Source: Candidatus Hydrogenisulfobacillus filiaventi (GTDB taxonomy: Bacteria; Bacillota; Sulfobacillia; Sulfobacillales; R501). Taken from it: DNA of 64,000 nt. Positions 16,516 through 25,401 of this stretch are shown here, in pieces. Within the stretch, counting starts at the first letter, position 1, and each line of letters begins with the position of its first letter. The notes under the pieces were generated by a model. That model saw only the letters and a list, made by a program, of their open reading frames with translations. It made no database searches and was not told where the DNA came from. The stretch lies in assembly GCA_902809825.1 (NCBI GenBank), contig LR778114.1:558001-622000 (forward strand), read 5' to 3'. A program made the translations under genes and the position numbers.

Positions 16516-17193
16516 ATGGGCTTGGCCAAAGGTTGGCGCTGGGTGCTGGGCGCGGCGGCGGTGCTGGGGGCGGGGTTCGCCGCCCTGCGGGTGCAGGGCC
16601 GCCGCCGCCCGGCGCCCATGGCGGCGGGGTGGGAACGCTTTTTCCTGGACAACCCCGTGCGCCGGCGGTTCTTCGGGCCTGACCGGGTGCTGGCGGTGCT
16701 GGGGGACGTCCGGGACGGGCGCGTCGGGGAGATCGGCACCGGCGTGGGCGTCATCCTGGAGGCCCTGGCGCGGGCGGTCGGCCCCGGCGGCATGGTCTAT
16801 GGGGTGGATGTACAGCCCCAGGCGGTGGAGATGACCCGCCGCCGGCTGGCCCGGCGGGTGCCGGAGGTCCCGGTGGAGGTGGCGGTGGCGGACGCCACCC
16901 GCCTGCCTTGGCCGGATGCGGCCCTCGACCGGGTGGTGATGGTGGCGGTGCTGGGCGAGGTGCCCGCCGCCCGCCGCCCGGCGGTGCTGGCGGAGGTCCG
17001 CCGCGTGCTGCGGCCGGGCGGGCGGCTCATCGTCACCGAATTCTGGCCCGACCCCCATTACATCCCCGAGGCGGCGCTGACCCGTTTCCTGGCGGAGCAC
17101 GGGTTCCAGGTCCGTGCCCGCCATGGGGAGACCGCCCTCGTCTACAGCCTGGCGGCCGAGCCGGCAGGAGGGGAGCCGGATGGGCAAGCCTGA
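16516..17193 (+). CDS. SAM-dependent methyltransferase, membrane anchored
   Basis: A 225-residue protein with a short N-terminal hydrophobic segment (residues 7-23) followed by a class I methyltransferase domain. Motif I is VGEIGTGVGVILEALA, the ribose-binding acidic residue is in VYGVDVQPQAV, motif II is VAVADATRLPWPDAALD, and motif III is VLRPGGRLIVTEFW, all typical of the UbiE/Coq5-like subgroup. The substrate is unknown. It lies 21 bases after sqdB with its own AAAGGGGGC site and overlaps the next gene by 14 bases, so sqdB, this gene and the cupin form one operon. Confidence 0.75.
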   Translation: MGLAKGWRWVLGAAAVLGAGFAALRVQGRRRPAPMAAGWERFFLDNPVRRRFFGPDRVLAVLGDVRDGRVGEIGTGVGVILEALARAVGPGGMVYGVDVQPQAVEMTRRRLARRVPEVPVEVAVADATRLPWPDAALDRVVMVAVLGEVPAARRPAVLAEVRRVLRPGGRLIVTEFWPDPHYIPEAALTRFLAEHGFQVRARHGETALVYSLAAEPAGGEPDGQA

Positions 17194-17563
17194 AGCGGGC
17201 GGGATCACCCGTGTCGACAAGCCGTGGGGCTATGAGGTGTGGTGGGCGGTCACCGGCCGCTACGCCGGCAAGATCCTGCATGTGGAGGCCGGCCAGAGCC
17301 TCAGTCTCCAGTACCATCGCGTGAAAGAGGAAAGCATGTACTGCCTGGCCGGGGAAGGCATCCTGGAGCTGGACGGCCGCCGCCGGCCCTTCCGGGCCGG
17401 GCAGGCGGTGCACATCCCGCCCGGCACCCGTCACCGCCTGCAGGCGGTGACCGCCCTGGAGGTGGTGGAGGTCTCCTCCCCCGAACTGGAGGATGTGGTC
17501 CGGCTGGCCGATCGCTACGGGCGGGCGGACAGCCCCGCCTCGCTGTCCGAGCCCCAGTCCTAG
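17180..17563 (+). CDS. Single-domain cupin (mannose-6-phosphate isomerase-like)
   Basis: A 127-residue cupin. The sequence RVDKPWGYEVWWAVTG followed by KILHVEAGQSLSLQYH and then VHIPPGTRHRLQAV is the double-stranded beta-helix core of the type II phosphomannose isomerase C-terminal domain. Metal ligands are expected at His in QYHRVKEES, the Glu two residues on, and His in TRHR. Stand-alone forms of this domain isomerise or bind sugar phosphates, but catalysis here is not proven. ATG at 17180 has GGAGGGGAG immediately upstream. The association with sqdB suggests a role in sugar-nucleotide supply. Confidence 0.75.
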   Translation: MGKPEAGGITRVDKPWGYEVWWAVTGRYAGKILHVEAGQSLSLQYHRVKEESMYCLAGEGILELDGRRRPFRAGQAVHIPPGTRHRLQAVTALEVVEVSSPELEDVVRLADRYGRADSPASLSEPQS

Positions 17564-17580
17564 GCACGCGGCCCCCGGAT

Positions 17581-17614
17581 CGGCGCCATCCTGCGGGATG
17601 GCGCCGGCCGTTTT
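17581..17614 (+). terminator. Rho-independent terminator of the sqdB operon
   Basis: A perfect 11-bp stem (CGGCGCCATCC and its complement) with a TGCG loop is followed, after four bases, by TTTT. It starts 17 bases beyond the cupin stop codon. Confidence 0.8.
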
Positions 17615-17646
17615 GCGGGCTGTCGAAGGGAGGGGAAAAGCTGGGC

Positions 17647-17675
17647 TTGCGGCGTCCTCCTATACCTAGTATTCT
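17647..17675 (+). promoter_or_regulatory. Sigma-A-type promoter of the ABC exporter operon
   Basis: TTGCGG (17647-17652) and TATTCT (17670-17675) are separated by exactly 17 bases, between the preceding terminator and the ABC ATPase gene. Transcription would begin near 17682, about 26 bases before the ATG. Confidence 0.6.
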
Positions 17676-17707
17676 ATCCTGGACGGGGCGGGAACGGAGG
17701 GAGACCC

Positions 17708-18655
17708 ATGACGGACGGGGCCGGGGAGCCGGTACTGGAGCTGGAGGGCGTCGGCCGCCGCTTCGGTCGGCGGTGGGTGGTGGAGGAGGTGTCCTTTACG
17801 GTGGGGCGGGGCGAGGTGTGTGCCCTGCTGGGGCCCAACGGGGCGGGCAAGACCACCACCCTGCGGATGATCCTGGGCCTGCTGGCCCCGCATCGCGGGG
17901 AAATCCGGATCCACGGCATCCCGGTGCGCACCCGCCGGGCCCAGGCCCTGGCCGAGGTGGGGGCCATCGTGGAGGAAGCCCGCTTCTATCCCTATCTGAC
18001 CGGCATGGAGAACGTCCGCCAGGCCCTGCGCATGCGGGGGCTACCGGCGGACCCGGACACGGTACGGGCGCGCATGGCGCAGGCGGGGCTGGACGGGGCG
18101 GCAGCCGAACGCCGGGTGAGCGGGTACTCGCTGGGCATGCGCCAGCGCCTGGCCCTGGCCCTGGCCCTGGTGCAGGACCCCTCCATCCTCATCCTGGACG
18201 AGCCCATGAACGGGTTGGACCCCGCCGGCATGCGCGACTTCCGGGAGCACCTGCGGCGGCTGGCGGCGGGAGGCATGACCGTGCTGCTGTCGAGCCACCT
18301 GCTGGCGGAGGTGGAGCAGGTGGCGCACCGGCTGGTGTTCCTGGAAAGGGGCCGGGTAACGGCGGTGGAGGCGGCCGGGGGCGGGACGCAACAGCTGCGG
18401 TTGCGGGTGGAGCCGGCTGCGGCCGCGGCCGCGTGGCTGGAGGCCCGGGGCCGGCCGGTCACGGCCGACGGGGATGCCCTGCGCGTGGCCTGGGAAGCGG
18501 AAGCGGTGCCGGACCTTGTCCGGGAGCTCATCGGCCAGGGTTGGGCGGTCTATGAGGTCACCCCGGTGCGGGCCAGCCTGGAGAGCCGGTACCTGGCCCG
18601 GACCGGCGGCCGGCGGGAGGAGGACGGGGATGTGGTGGGCGCTCTTCGACAATGA
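17708..18655 (+). CDS. ABC transporter ATP-binding protein (ABC-2 exporter)
   Basis: A 315-residue ATPase. Walker A is GPNGAGKTTTLRMI (near residue 42), the signature is SGYSLGMRQRLALAL, Walker B is ILILDEPMNGLDPAG and the switch His is in LLSSHLLAEVEQ. It belongs to the CcmA/NatA-like class that works with ABC-2 permeases to export drugs, lipids or ions. A C-terminal domain of about 90 residues follows the nucleotide-binding domain. It overlaps the permease gene by 26 bases, so the two are translated together. The substrate is not predictable. Confidence 0.88.
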   Translation: MTDGAGEPVLELEGVGRRFGRRWVVEEVSFTVGRGEVCALLGPNGAGKTTTLRMILGLLAPHRGEIRIHGIPVRTRRAQALAEVGAIVEEARFYPYLTGMENVRQALRMRGLPADPDTVRARMAQAGLDGAAAERRVSGYSLGMRQRLALALALVQDPSILILDEPMNGLDPAGMRDFREHLRRLAAGGMTVLLSSHLLAEVEQVAHRLVFLERGRVTAVEAAGGGTQQLRLRVEPAAAAAAWLEARGRPVTADGDALRVAWEAEAVPDLVRELIGQGWAVYEVTPVRASLESRYLARTGGRREEDGDVVGALRQ

Positions 18656-19748
18656 GTGGCGCAAGCTGTGGGCGCGGCGGGGACGGCTCCTGGTGGCGGG
18701 CACCCTGGCGCTGGCGGCGCTGACCGTGTTCGCTACCTGGCGGGGGCAGGCGGCGCAGGAGGCCAACCTGCGCCAGCAGGCGGCCCTCAATGCCCGGGCC
18801 CTGGCCGCCCTTCGCGCCCGGGCGGCGGCCGCCCCCCCGGCGCAGCAGACCCTTATCCATGAGCAGGAGGCGGCCATGGCGGCCAACCTGGTCAACCTGG
18901 AAGGGGTGCCGGTCCGGCAGCAGCTGCAGGAGGACCGCCGCCTGGCCCGCCACGCGCCGCGCGGTCAGGCCGGGGCCCTGGAGGAGACGGTGGCCCTGGA
19001 CCGCTACCGCCTGGCCCACGGCATCATCCGGCTCCGCCCCTGGCACACCGGCGCCTGGCGTCTGGCCGGGCTGGTGCTGACGGGTCCCGCCATCCTGGGC
19101 TACGCCCTGCTGGCCTTGGGTGTGACCGCCGACCTGGTGGCGGGGGAGGTGCAGGACGGCACCCTCAGCTTTCTCTTCCTGCACGGGCAGCGGCGGGGGG
19201 CCATCTACCTGGCCAAGCTGGCGACCGGCATCACGGCGGGGTGGGGGAGCCTGGCCGGCGGCAGCCTCCTCACCTGGCTGGGGGCCGCACTGCTGGTGGG
19301 CACGGGCAGCCCCTGGGCCCCGCACGTGGTGGGGGCGCGGCTGGTGAAGGTCACCGGCTCCTTCCCCCCGGTACAGCCCGCGGGCCCGCCCTTCCCCATC
19401 CTGCCCCAGTGGGCCTTCGACCTCTGGGCGCTGGTGCTGGCGCTGGTGGCGGCGGGGGTGTGGGTGGCGGTGGTGCTGGCCCTTTCCCGGCTTACCCGCT
19501 CGGTCACCGTTACCCTCGTGCTGGGCACAGCGGGTTTGATCGGGGGGCTGTTCCTGAGCCTGGCGGGGTGGGCCGGTCTGTTGAGCCCGACGGTCCACCT
19601 GGCGCCGATGGCCGACTGGGACGGCAGCACCGCCGGCGTCTGCGGCATCCCCGCCGCGGGCCTGCCCCTGGGCCTGGGCGTGCTGGCCGGCTGGGGCCTG
19701 GCGGCGCTGGCTTACGGCTGGAGCCGCTTCGGGCGCCTGGAACCCTGA
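18630..19748 (+). CDS. ABC-2-type permease
   Basis: A 372-residue membrane protein that pairs with the preceding ATPase. It opens with a cytoplasmic helix (LFDNEWRKLWARRGR) and a first transmembrane segment near residues 20-35. A 110-residue extracytoplasmic Ala/Gln-rich, probably coiled-coil region follows, then five more hydrophobic segments (for example LAGLVLTGPAILGYALLALG). This arrangement, with a large loop after TM1, fits NatB/YhaP-like ABC-2 permeases. ATG at 18630 has a GGAGGAGG site inside the upstream gene. No terminator was seen; about 60 bases separate it from the convergent mrp gene. Confidence 0.8.
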   Translation: MWWALFDNEWRKLWARRGRLLVAGTLALAALTVFATWRGQAAQEANLRQQAALNARALAALRARAAAAPPAQQTLIHEQEAAMAANLVNLEGVPVRQQLQEDRRLARHAPRGQAGALEETVALDRYRLAHGIIRLRPWHTGAWRLAGLVLTGPAILGYALLALGVTADLVAGEVQDGTLSFLFLHGQRRGAIYLAKLATGITAGWGSLAGGSLLTWLGAALLVGTGSPWAPHVVGARLVKVTGSFPPVQPAGPPFPILPQWAFDLWALVLALVAAGVWVAVVLALSRLTRSVTVTLVLGTAGLIGGLFLSLAGWAGLLSPTVHLAPMADWDGSTAGVCGIPAAGLPLGLGVLAGWGLAALAYGWSRFGRLEP

Positions 19749-19807
19749 TTGGCCCGCAAAACGCCGAGCCGGAGCCCGGATGGGCCCCGGCAGGCGGCGG
19801 GGAGGGG

Positions 19808-21022
19808 TTACTGCTGGGCGGCGGCGCGCGCGGGCGTCAGCTCCACCAGCTTGCGGGCGATGGCGAGGAAGGCCTGGCCGGCTTCGGAATCGGCCGCCAC
19901 CACCACCGCCGGTTTGCCCTTATCCCCCGACTCCCGCACATGCGTCTCCAGCGGGATCTGGCCCAGCAGCGGTACCTTCAGCTCGTCGGCCAGGCGCTGG
20001 CCGCCTCCCTCCCCGAAGAGGGGGAACCGGGTACCGTCCGGGCAACGGGCGTAGGACATGTTCTCGATCACGCCCAAGAGGGTCTGCTGGGCGCGCCGGG
20101 CCACATCGGCCGCCCGCCGGGCCACGTGGGTGGCCACCTCCTGGGGGGTGGTGACCAGCACCAGCTGAGCCTTGCGCACCCGCTGGGCGATGTCGAGGGC
20201 CACGTCGCCGGTCCCGGGGGGCAGGTCGATGAAGAGGTAGTCGAGCTCGGGCCAGGCCACATCGCCGAAGAACTGCTCCATGAGCTTGCCCAGCATGGGC
20301 CCGCGCCAGATGACCGCCTGGTCCTCCCCGATGAACATGCCCATCGAGACCAGGGAGACGTCGTGCACGTGCCAGGGCAGGATCTTCTGCTGGGCGTTCA
20401 CGCGCGCGGTGCCGTGGGCCCCGAACATGCGGCCCTGGCTGAAGCCGTAGACATCCATGTCCATGACCCCCACCCGGTAGCCCAGGCGGCGGACGGCCAC
20501 TGCCAGGTTGGCGGTGACGGTGGACTTGCCCACCCCGCCCTTGCCGCTGGCCACCCCGATGATGGTGGTGGGGTTCTTGGCGTCGAGCATGGTGCCGGCC
20601 CAGGGGTCCTGGCCGGGGATGGGACCCAGCTGCAGGCCGGTGGCCACCGGGGCCTTGGGGGCCTTGGGCGGGGCCCCGCCGCCTTCCGCGGCCGGCGCCG
20701 CCTGCCGGGCCCCGGCCCGGGCCTGGGAGGCGGCATACGCGGAGGCCCAGGCGCGCCGCCGGTCCTCCTCCTCCATGACCGACAGCCGGACCCGGACGGT
20801 CTCCACCCCGGGCAGGGCCAGCAGCGCCCGCTCGGCGTCCTCGCGGATGCGGTCCTGCAGCGGGCAGCCGGCCACGGTAAGGGCGATCTCCACCTCCACC
20901 GTCCCCGCGGCCGGGAAACCGATTCCGCGCACCATGTTGAGCGCCACGATGCTGGCCTTGAGTTCGGGATCCTCCACCCGATCCAGGGCGGCCAGGACCG
21001 CTTCCTTGGTCACCGTCGGCAC
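19808..21022 (-). CDS. mrp: Mrp/NBP35-type iron-sulfur cluster carrier ATPase
   Basis: A 404-residue protein with an N-terminal MIP18/DUF59 domain (about residues 1-85, DPELKASIVALNMVRGI and AGCPLQDRI) and a C-terminal deviant Walker-A P-loop ATPase (ASGKGGVGKSTVTANLAVA). IDLPPGTGDVALDIAQ is the Walker B region. These proteins bind and transfer [4Fe-4S] clusters. The expected CxxC near the C-terminus is reduced to one cysteine (NMSYARCPDGTRF), which is odd for cluster binding. The start is GTG 21022 behind GGGGTGA; GTG 21031 is an alternative. The SufT-like gene lies 25 bases upstream on the same strand, so they form an operon. Confidence 0.88.
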   Translation of the reverse strand: MPTVTKEAVLAALDRVEDPELKASIVALNMVRGIGFPAAGTVEVEIALTVAGCPLQDRIREDAERALLALPGVETVRVRLSVMEEEDRRRAWASAYAASQARAGARQAAPAAEGGGAPPKAPKAPVATGLQLGPIPGQDPWAGTMLDAKNPTTIIGVASGKGGVGKSTVTANLAVAVRRLGYRVGVMDMDVYGFSQGRMFGAHGTARVNAQQKILPWHVHDVSLVSMGMFIGEDQAVIWRGPMLGKLMEQFFGDVAWPELDYLFIDLPPGTGDVALDIAQRVRKAQLVLVTTPQEVATHVARRAADVARRAQQTLLGVIENMSYARCPDGTRFPLFGEGGGQRLADELKVPLLGQIPLETHVRESGDKGKPAVVVAADSEAGQAFLAIARKLVELTPARAAAQQ

Positions 21023-21047
21023 GCACGTCACCCCATTCGCTAGCGGT

Positions 21048-21347
21048 TTACAGGCCCAGCAGGCGGCGGCCCTCGTCGGAGATGAGGTCAGGCGTCCACG
21101 GCGGGTCCCAGACCACCTCGACGTGCGCCTCCTTGACCCCGTCCAGGGTTTCGATGGCCATCTCTGCCGCCCGGCTGATGGTCTCATGCAGGGGGCAGCC
21201 GGGGGCGGTGAGGGTGAGGCGGACGAAGACCTTGCCGTCCTCCTCGATGTCGATGCCGTAAACCAGACCCAAATCTACGACGTTAAGGCCGATCTCGGGG
21301 TCCGAGACCTCCTTGAGGACCGTGAGCACGTCTTCCTCGGTGACCAC
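21048..21347 (-). CDS. SufT/MIP18-family iron-sulfur assembly factor (DUF59)
   Basis: A 99-residue stand-alone DUF59 protein. DPEIGLNVVDLGLVYGI and then TLTAPGCPLHETI with the conserved Cys, and VVWDPPWTPDLISDEGR at the end, are the hallmarks of the SufT/PaaD-like metal-sulfur assembly family. It assists maturation of Fe-S proteins. Its paired gene encodes a protein with a related DUF59 domain fused to an Mrp ATPase, so the two probably work on the same cluster-transfer step. Its start is followed upstream by the 440-base gap before the pilus operon. Confidence 0.88.
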   Translation of the reverse strand: MVTEEDVLTVLKEVSDPEIGLNVVDLGLVYGIDIEEDGKVFVRLTLTAPGCPLHETISRAAEMAIETLDGVKEAHVEVVWDPPWTPDLISDEGRRLLGL

Positions 21348-21789
21348 GCGCCGCCCCTCCTTCGCCGGCTTCCGGCAGGCCTGTTGCCTTCAGCATAGCT
21401 CCAAGGTCCTAGCCCGGATTCGGCTTTTAGCCTGCCCCTAAAATGCCCGTTGGGACCGAAAACCGGCGCTCTTGACCGGGCGCCGGTCAAGTCCGGGATA
21501 AACCGTCCTGCCGCCGTTCCCGCCGGGGATTCTCCGGATGCCTTGCCACCGGCGGGGCAGGGGAGGAGCGGTGCCCGAACCCAATTCCGACTATCGCACT
21601 CTGTTATTGTAATGGACCCGTCTGGTGCGGGCAATCGGGGACCCCTTGGACAATGTTGTCGATCGGTGAAGGAATTTAACCTAAAGCGGCGAAACGTTAT
21701 CGCCGTAAGGCGAACCCCGTCTACCCCGTCCGGACAGCGGACGGGCAACCGAACGGCCCCGCCAGGCAGGGTCGGGAAGGAGAATCCCT
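21348..21789 (+). promoter_or_regulatory. Gap between sufT and the pilin gene: structured leader and palindromes
   Basis: No gene is visible in these 442 bases. A perfect hairpin or palindrome lies at 21471-21491 (CTTGACCGG, loop GCG, complement). A possible promoter is TTCCGA plus TGTAAT near 21594-21622 with 17-base spacing, though the -35 is poor. Downstream are CGGCG/CGCCG at 21687-21705, the overlapping CGCC-GTAA-GGCG at 21701-21712, and an 8-bp stem at 21725-21745 (CCCGTCCG, loop GACAG). The last two regions would lie in the pilin leader RNA. No known riboswitch family was recognised. Confidence 0.35.
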
Positions 21790-21969
21790 ATGCTGATGCG
21801 TCTTTGGGTCTGGCTGCAGAGCCTGAAGCAGGAGCGGGAAGGCCAGGCCATGGTCGAGTACGCCCTCATCATCGCGCTGGTGGCTATTGTGGTAATTTTT
21901 GCCCTGACGACCCTCGGAAAAAACGTGAACAACACCTTAACTAATATAGCCAATTCGGTGAACGGCTAG
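21790..21969 (+). CDS. flp: Flp/Fap-type pilin subunit
   Basis: A 59-residue prepilin. A short positively charged leader ending REG is followed by QAMVEYALIIALVAIVV, the type IVb Flp pilin hydrophobic segment. The prepilin peptidase would cut after the Gly, leaving Glu at +5 as in all Flp pilins, and Tyr next to it. The mature C-terminus is Asn/Thr-rich. ATG at 21790 has GGAAGGAG at 7 bases. Its DNA is less GC-rich than its neighbours, common for highly expressed pilins. It is the first gene of the Tad pilus operon; no prepilin peptidase (TadV/CpaA) is in the window. Confidence 0.92.
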   Translation: MLMRLWVWLQSLKQEREGQAMVEYALIIALVAIVVIFALTTLGKNVNNTLTNIANSVNG

Positions 21970-22031
21970 GGTCCCCCTTCGGGGACTTCCAACAACCGCT
22001 TATGACATTTGGCACGGTGGGGGACGGTAGG

Positions 22032-22769
22032 ATGGCCAAACCGCTCGAGCAGCTGCGGGAGAGCGTGCGGGTCAACCGTTGGACGATTGCGGCCCTCCTG
22101 GTGGGGGCCCTGGCCATCTACGCCACCCTTCAGTACGTCCGCAGCCTGGCGGAGGCCCGGGCGGCCGCCGCCCGGCGGGCGGTGCCTACCGCACCCGTGC
22201 TGGTGCTGCGCCAGGCGGTGGCCGCCTACCAGCCCCTGACCGTATCCGACGTAGGGGTCCGGCGCTATCCCCTGGCTCTGGTGCCGCCGGGGGCCCTCCA
22301 TTCCCCAGCGGCCCTGGCCGGGGGGTATGCGGCCGAAAACCTGGCGGCGGGGACACCCCTGGTGGGCTCCGAGGTGTTCTATCCTAAAAGCGCCAATGTG
22401 CTGGCGGCCCGGATTGCGCCCGGGGATGTGGCGGTGGACCTGCCGTTGGGGGCGCAGGATGTGGTCGACGGGCTGGTGGCGGCGGGGGACCGCATCAGCA
22501 TCTTCTCCTCCGTGACCACTGCTGCCGGCCAGCCGGAGGAGGTCATGATCTTCAACCACCTGCCGGTGCTGGGGGTGAACGGCTCCCTGAGCCCCACCGC
22601 GCCCACGCCCGGCAATGGGGAGACCCTCATCCTGGCCCTGCCCCCGGCCCAGGTGGCGAAGTTGCTGTTTGCCGAGCAGCACGGCAGCCTGGAGGTGGCC
22701 CTGGACGGTCCCGGACCTGCCGCGCAGCCGCCGGCGCCCTACACCCTCTCCCAGTGGCAGAGTCCCTGA
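22032..22769 (+). CDS. cpaB: Flp pilus assembly protein CpaB/RcpC
   Basis: A 245-residue protein with one N-terminal transmembrane helix (about residues 20-37) and an extracytoplasmic SAF domain (VLVLRQAVAAYQPLTVSDVGVR and ENLAAGTPLVGSE). A second domain carries the CpaB motif GDRISIFSSV. CpaB is thought to contact the outer envelope or peptidoglycan in Tad systems. ATG 22032 has a GGGGGA site, whereas ATG 22002, ten codons upstream, lacks one. It lies 62 bases after flp. Confidence 0.82.
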   Translation: MAKPLEQLRESVRVNRWTIAALLVGALAIYATLQYVRSLAEARAAAARRAVPTAPVLVLRQAVAAYQPLTVSDVGVRRYPLALVPPGALHSPAALAGGYAAENLAAGTPLVGSEVFYPKSANVLAARIAPGDVAVDLPLGAQDVVDGLVAAGDRISIFSSVTTAAGQPEEVMIFNHLPVLGVNGSLSPTAPTPGNGETLILALPPAQVAKLLFAEQHGSLEVALDGPGPAAQPPAPYTLSQWQSP

Positions 22770-22818
22770 CGGGCCCGGAGGGTGGGGTCCGGACAGGAAA
22801 CGGAGGGGGACAGGGAGC

Positions 22819-24030
22819 ATGTACACCGCCTACGTGGTGGCCACCGACAGCCTGCGGGATGCCCTGGCGGGGGCCATCCGCTCCTTCCCGGGGGCAGTCT
22901 TGAACGGGGCGTCGCGTAACCTGCGCCAGGGGTTGGAGGAGTGTGCCCAGGACCCGCCGGGGGTGCTGGTGCTGGATGACCAGGTGCTGGAGGAGAACAT
23001 CGGCCTGGTCGAGCACCTGGCCCAGCTGCCGTACCCGCTGGTGCTGGTGGCGGGCCGGCCGGACGCGGAGACCACGCGACGGGCGCTCCTCATCCGGGCC
23101 CGGGATGTGGTGTTTGCCGACAGCTGGCGAAGCGAACTGGAGGGGGTGCTGACCCGGGTGGCCCGGCCCCTGGAGGGGGAGAGCGGCCCGGGCAAGGTGG
23201 TGGCGGTCTTCTCCTCCAAGGGCGGCGTCGGCAAGACCACCATCGCGGTCAATCTGGGCATCGCCATTGCCCAGCAGACCCGGCGCCCGACCGCCATCAT
23301 CGACCTCGACCTGCAGTTCGGGGATGTGGCCCCGCTGGTGGGCGACGCCCCCCGCGCCACCATCCACACCCTGGTTACCGACGGTCCCATCGACCGGGCC
23401 CACCTGGAGCGGGTGATGAGCCCGGTGGCGGGGACCCCGGCTGCCATCCTGCCCGCACCCCTGGAACCGCAGGAGGCGGAGGACGTGCGGGCCGACCAGG
23501 TGGTGCGCATCCTGCAGCTGCTGCGCCAGCACTATTCCTATGTCATCATCGACACCGCCCCCGGCTACACCGAGGTGAACGTGGCCGCGCTGGACTTTGC
23601 TGACCTCATCCTCCTGGTCTGCATGCCGGATGTGGTTACGCTGCGCACGGTCAGCCAGGCCCTGCGCCTGTTCCTGGAAGGGTTCCGTTATCCCAAGGAG
23701 AAGGTGCGAGTGGTGCTGAACCGGGCCGGGTCCCACACCGGGGTGGAGGCGCCGGAGATCGCGGCCGCGCTCGGGACGCCGGTGGATTACCTGCTGCCCA
23801 GCGACGGCGCCTGGCCGGTCAAGGCCTCCAACCAGGGGCGGCCGCTGGTGCTGCTGGAGCCGCATTCGCTCTTCGCTGAGGCCATCGGCGACCTGGCCCG
23901 TGACCTGACCGGGCGGGGGGACAATCCTGCCCCGGCGGTGCCGGTGCCGGAGCCGCGCAAGCCCTGGTGGCAGCTGGGCCGGCGGGCGGCCAAGGCACCG
24001 GACGGGAGTGCGCCCGGGATGGGACGCTAA
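22819..24030 (+). CDS. cpaE: Pilus assembly ATPase CpaE/TadZ
   Basis: A 403-residue protein. The first 120 residues form an atypical receiver-like domain (VLVLDDQVLEENIGL) whose phospho-acceptor cannot be confirmed. They are followed by a MinD/ParA-type ATPase: deviant Walker A SSKGGVGKTTIAVNLGIA, IIDLDLQFGDVAPLVG and VIIDTAPGYTEVN. In Tad systems TadZ/CpaE places the secretion machine at the cell pole or other sites. A Pro-rich C-terminal tail follows. ATG at 22819 has GGAGGGGGACAGGGAG. It lies between cpaB and cpaF in the usual order. Confidence 0.88.
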   Translation: MYTAYVVATDSLRDALAGAIRSFPGAVLNGASRNLRQGLEECAQDPPGVLVLDDQVLEENIGLVEHLAQLPYPLVLVAGRPDAETTRRALLIRARDVVFADSWRSELEGVLTRVARPLEGESGPGKVVAVFSSKGGVGKTTIAVNLGIAIAQQTRRPTAIIDLDLQFGDVAPLVGDAPRATIHTLVTDGPIDRAHLERVMSPVAGTPAAILPAPLEPQEAEDVRADQVVRILQLLRQHYSYVIIDTAPGYTEVNVAALDFADLILLVCMPDVVTLRTVSQALRLFLEGFRYPKEKVRVVLNRAGSHTGVEAPEIAAALGTPVDYLLPSDGAWPVKASNQGRPLVLLEPHSLFAEAIGDLARDLTGRGDNPAPAVPVPEPRKPWWQLGRRAAKAPDGSAPGMGR

Positions 24031-24061
24031 GGGCCGGTGAACCGGCAGGAGGAAGGGGCAG

Positions 24062-25399
24062 ATGTCGCTCAAATCGCGCTTGAACCGCAACCAGCAGGCC
24101 CAGGCCTTCCGCACCGTGACCCAGAGCAGCCGCAGCGGGGAGCGGGAGGAGGTCGACTACCTGGCCCAGCGCTTCCTGGCCTTGAAGGAGCGGGTGCAGA
24201 ACGCCCTGTCCGACCAGGCCGAACAGCTGGAGAATCTGCCGCGGGCCGAGCTCGCCGCCCGCATCGGGGCGGTGCTCGACCAGACCGACGTGCTGCCGGC
24301 GGAGCGGGAACCGCTCACCCGTATCCTGATTGATGAGATCACCGGCTACGGGCCCGTCCAGCCCCTGCTGGACGACCCGGCGGTGAGCGAGATCATGATC
24401 AACGGCCCCAAGCAGGTGTACATCGAGCGCAACGGCCGTTTGGAGCTGACGCAGGTGCGCTTCCGGGACGCGGCCCATCTGAAGGCCACCCTGGAAAAGA
24501 TGCTGGCCTATTCCGGGCGGCGGGTGGACGAGGCCAGTCCCATGGTGGACGCCCGGCTGCCGGACGGTTCGCGCCTCAATGCGGTCATCCAGCCGGTGTC
24601 GGTGCTGGGGGATACCATTACCATCCGCAAGTTTTCCGCCCGGCCTTTTACCATGAACGACCTCATCCGGCTGGGCACCCTGTCCGACGGGATGGCGCAG
24701 TTCCTGGAAATGGCGGTGCGGGGCAAGCTCAACATCCTGGTCTCCGGCGGCACCGGCTCTGGGAAAACCACCATGTTGAACGCCCTCTCAGGCTACATCC
24801 CCGAGGATGAGCGCATCATCACCATCGAGGATGCCGCGGAATTGCAGCTGCAGCAGGCGCACCGGGTGTCCCTGGAGGCCCGCCCTCCCAACATTGAGGG
24901 CAAGGGAGAGATCACCATCCGCACTCTGGTGCGCAACGCCCTGCGGATGCGCCCCGACCGCATCCTGGTGGGGGAGGTGCGGGGCGGGGAGGCCCTCGAC
25001 ATGCTGCAGGCCATGAATACCGGTCATGAAGGCTCCCTGACCACCATCCACGCCAACTCCCCCCGGGATGCCCTCTCCCGGCTGGAGACCATGGTGCTGA
25101 TGGCAGGGGCCGAACTGCCGCTGGCCGCCATCCGGCAGCAGATCGCATCCGCCATCGACCTCATCGTCCAGGAGGCCCGCCTGCAGGACGGGTCCCGCAA
25201 GGTGGTGCAGATCACTGAGGTGGTGGGGATGGAGGGCGGCATCATCACCACCCAGGACCTGTTCGCCCTCGAGCAGACGGGGGTGGATAGCGCCGGCCAT
25301 ATTCAGGGCAGCTTCCGGGCCCTGGGTCTGCGGCCGGTCCATTACGAGCGCCTGCGCCGCCAGGGCATCGAGGTGCCCCTGGCGCTGTTCGGGGTCTAG
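24062..25399 (+). CDS. cpaF: Tad secretion ATPase CpaF/TadA
   Basis: A 445-residue type II/IV secretion ATPase that powers Flp pilus assembly. The N-terminal domain has [20 protein letters not shown], the family signature. Walker A is [15 protein letters not shown], the Asp box is [13 protein letters not shown], Walker B is [14 protein letters not shown] and the His box is [15 protein letters not shown]. The length and order of motifs are normal. TadB starts 2 bases after the stop codon. Confidence 0.95.
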   Translation: MSLKSRLNRNQQAQAFRTVTQSSRSGEREEVDYLAQRFLALKERVQNALSDQAEQLENLPRAELAARIGAVLDQTDVLPAEREPLTRILIDEITGYGPVQPLLDDPAVSEIMINGPKQVYIERNGRLELTQVRFRDAAHLKATLEKMLAYSGRRVDEASPMVDARLPDGSRLNAVIQPVSVLGDTITIRKFSARPFTMNDLIRLGTLSDGMAQFLEMAVRGKLNILVSGGTGSGKTTMLNALSGYIPEDERIITIEDAAELQLQQAHRVSLEARPPNIEGKGEITIRTLVRNALRMRPDRILVGEVRGGEALDMLQAMNTGHEGSLTTIHANSPRDALSRLETMVLMAGAELPLAAIRQQIASAIDLIVQEARLQDGSRKVVQITEVVGMEGGIITTQDLFALEQTGVDSAGHIQGSFRALGLRPVHYERLRRQGIEVPLALFGV

Positions 25400-25401
25400 C
25401 C

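Noticed and set aside
21590-21789. c-di-GMP (GEMM) riboswitch before the pilin gene
   Set aside because: The conserved GEMM core elements are not present; only generic hairpins can be supported.
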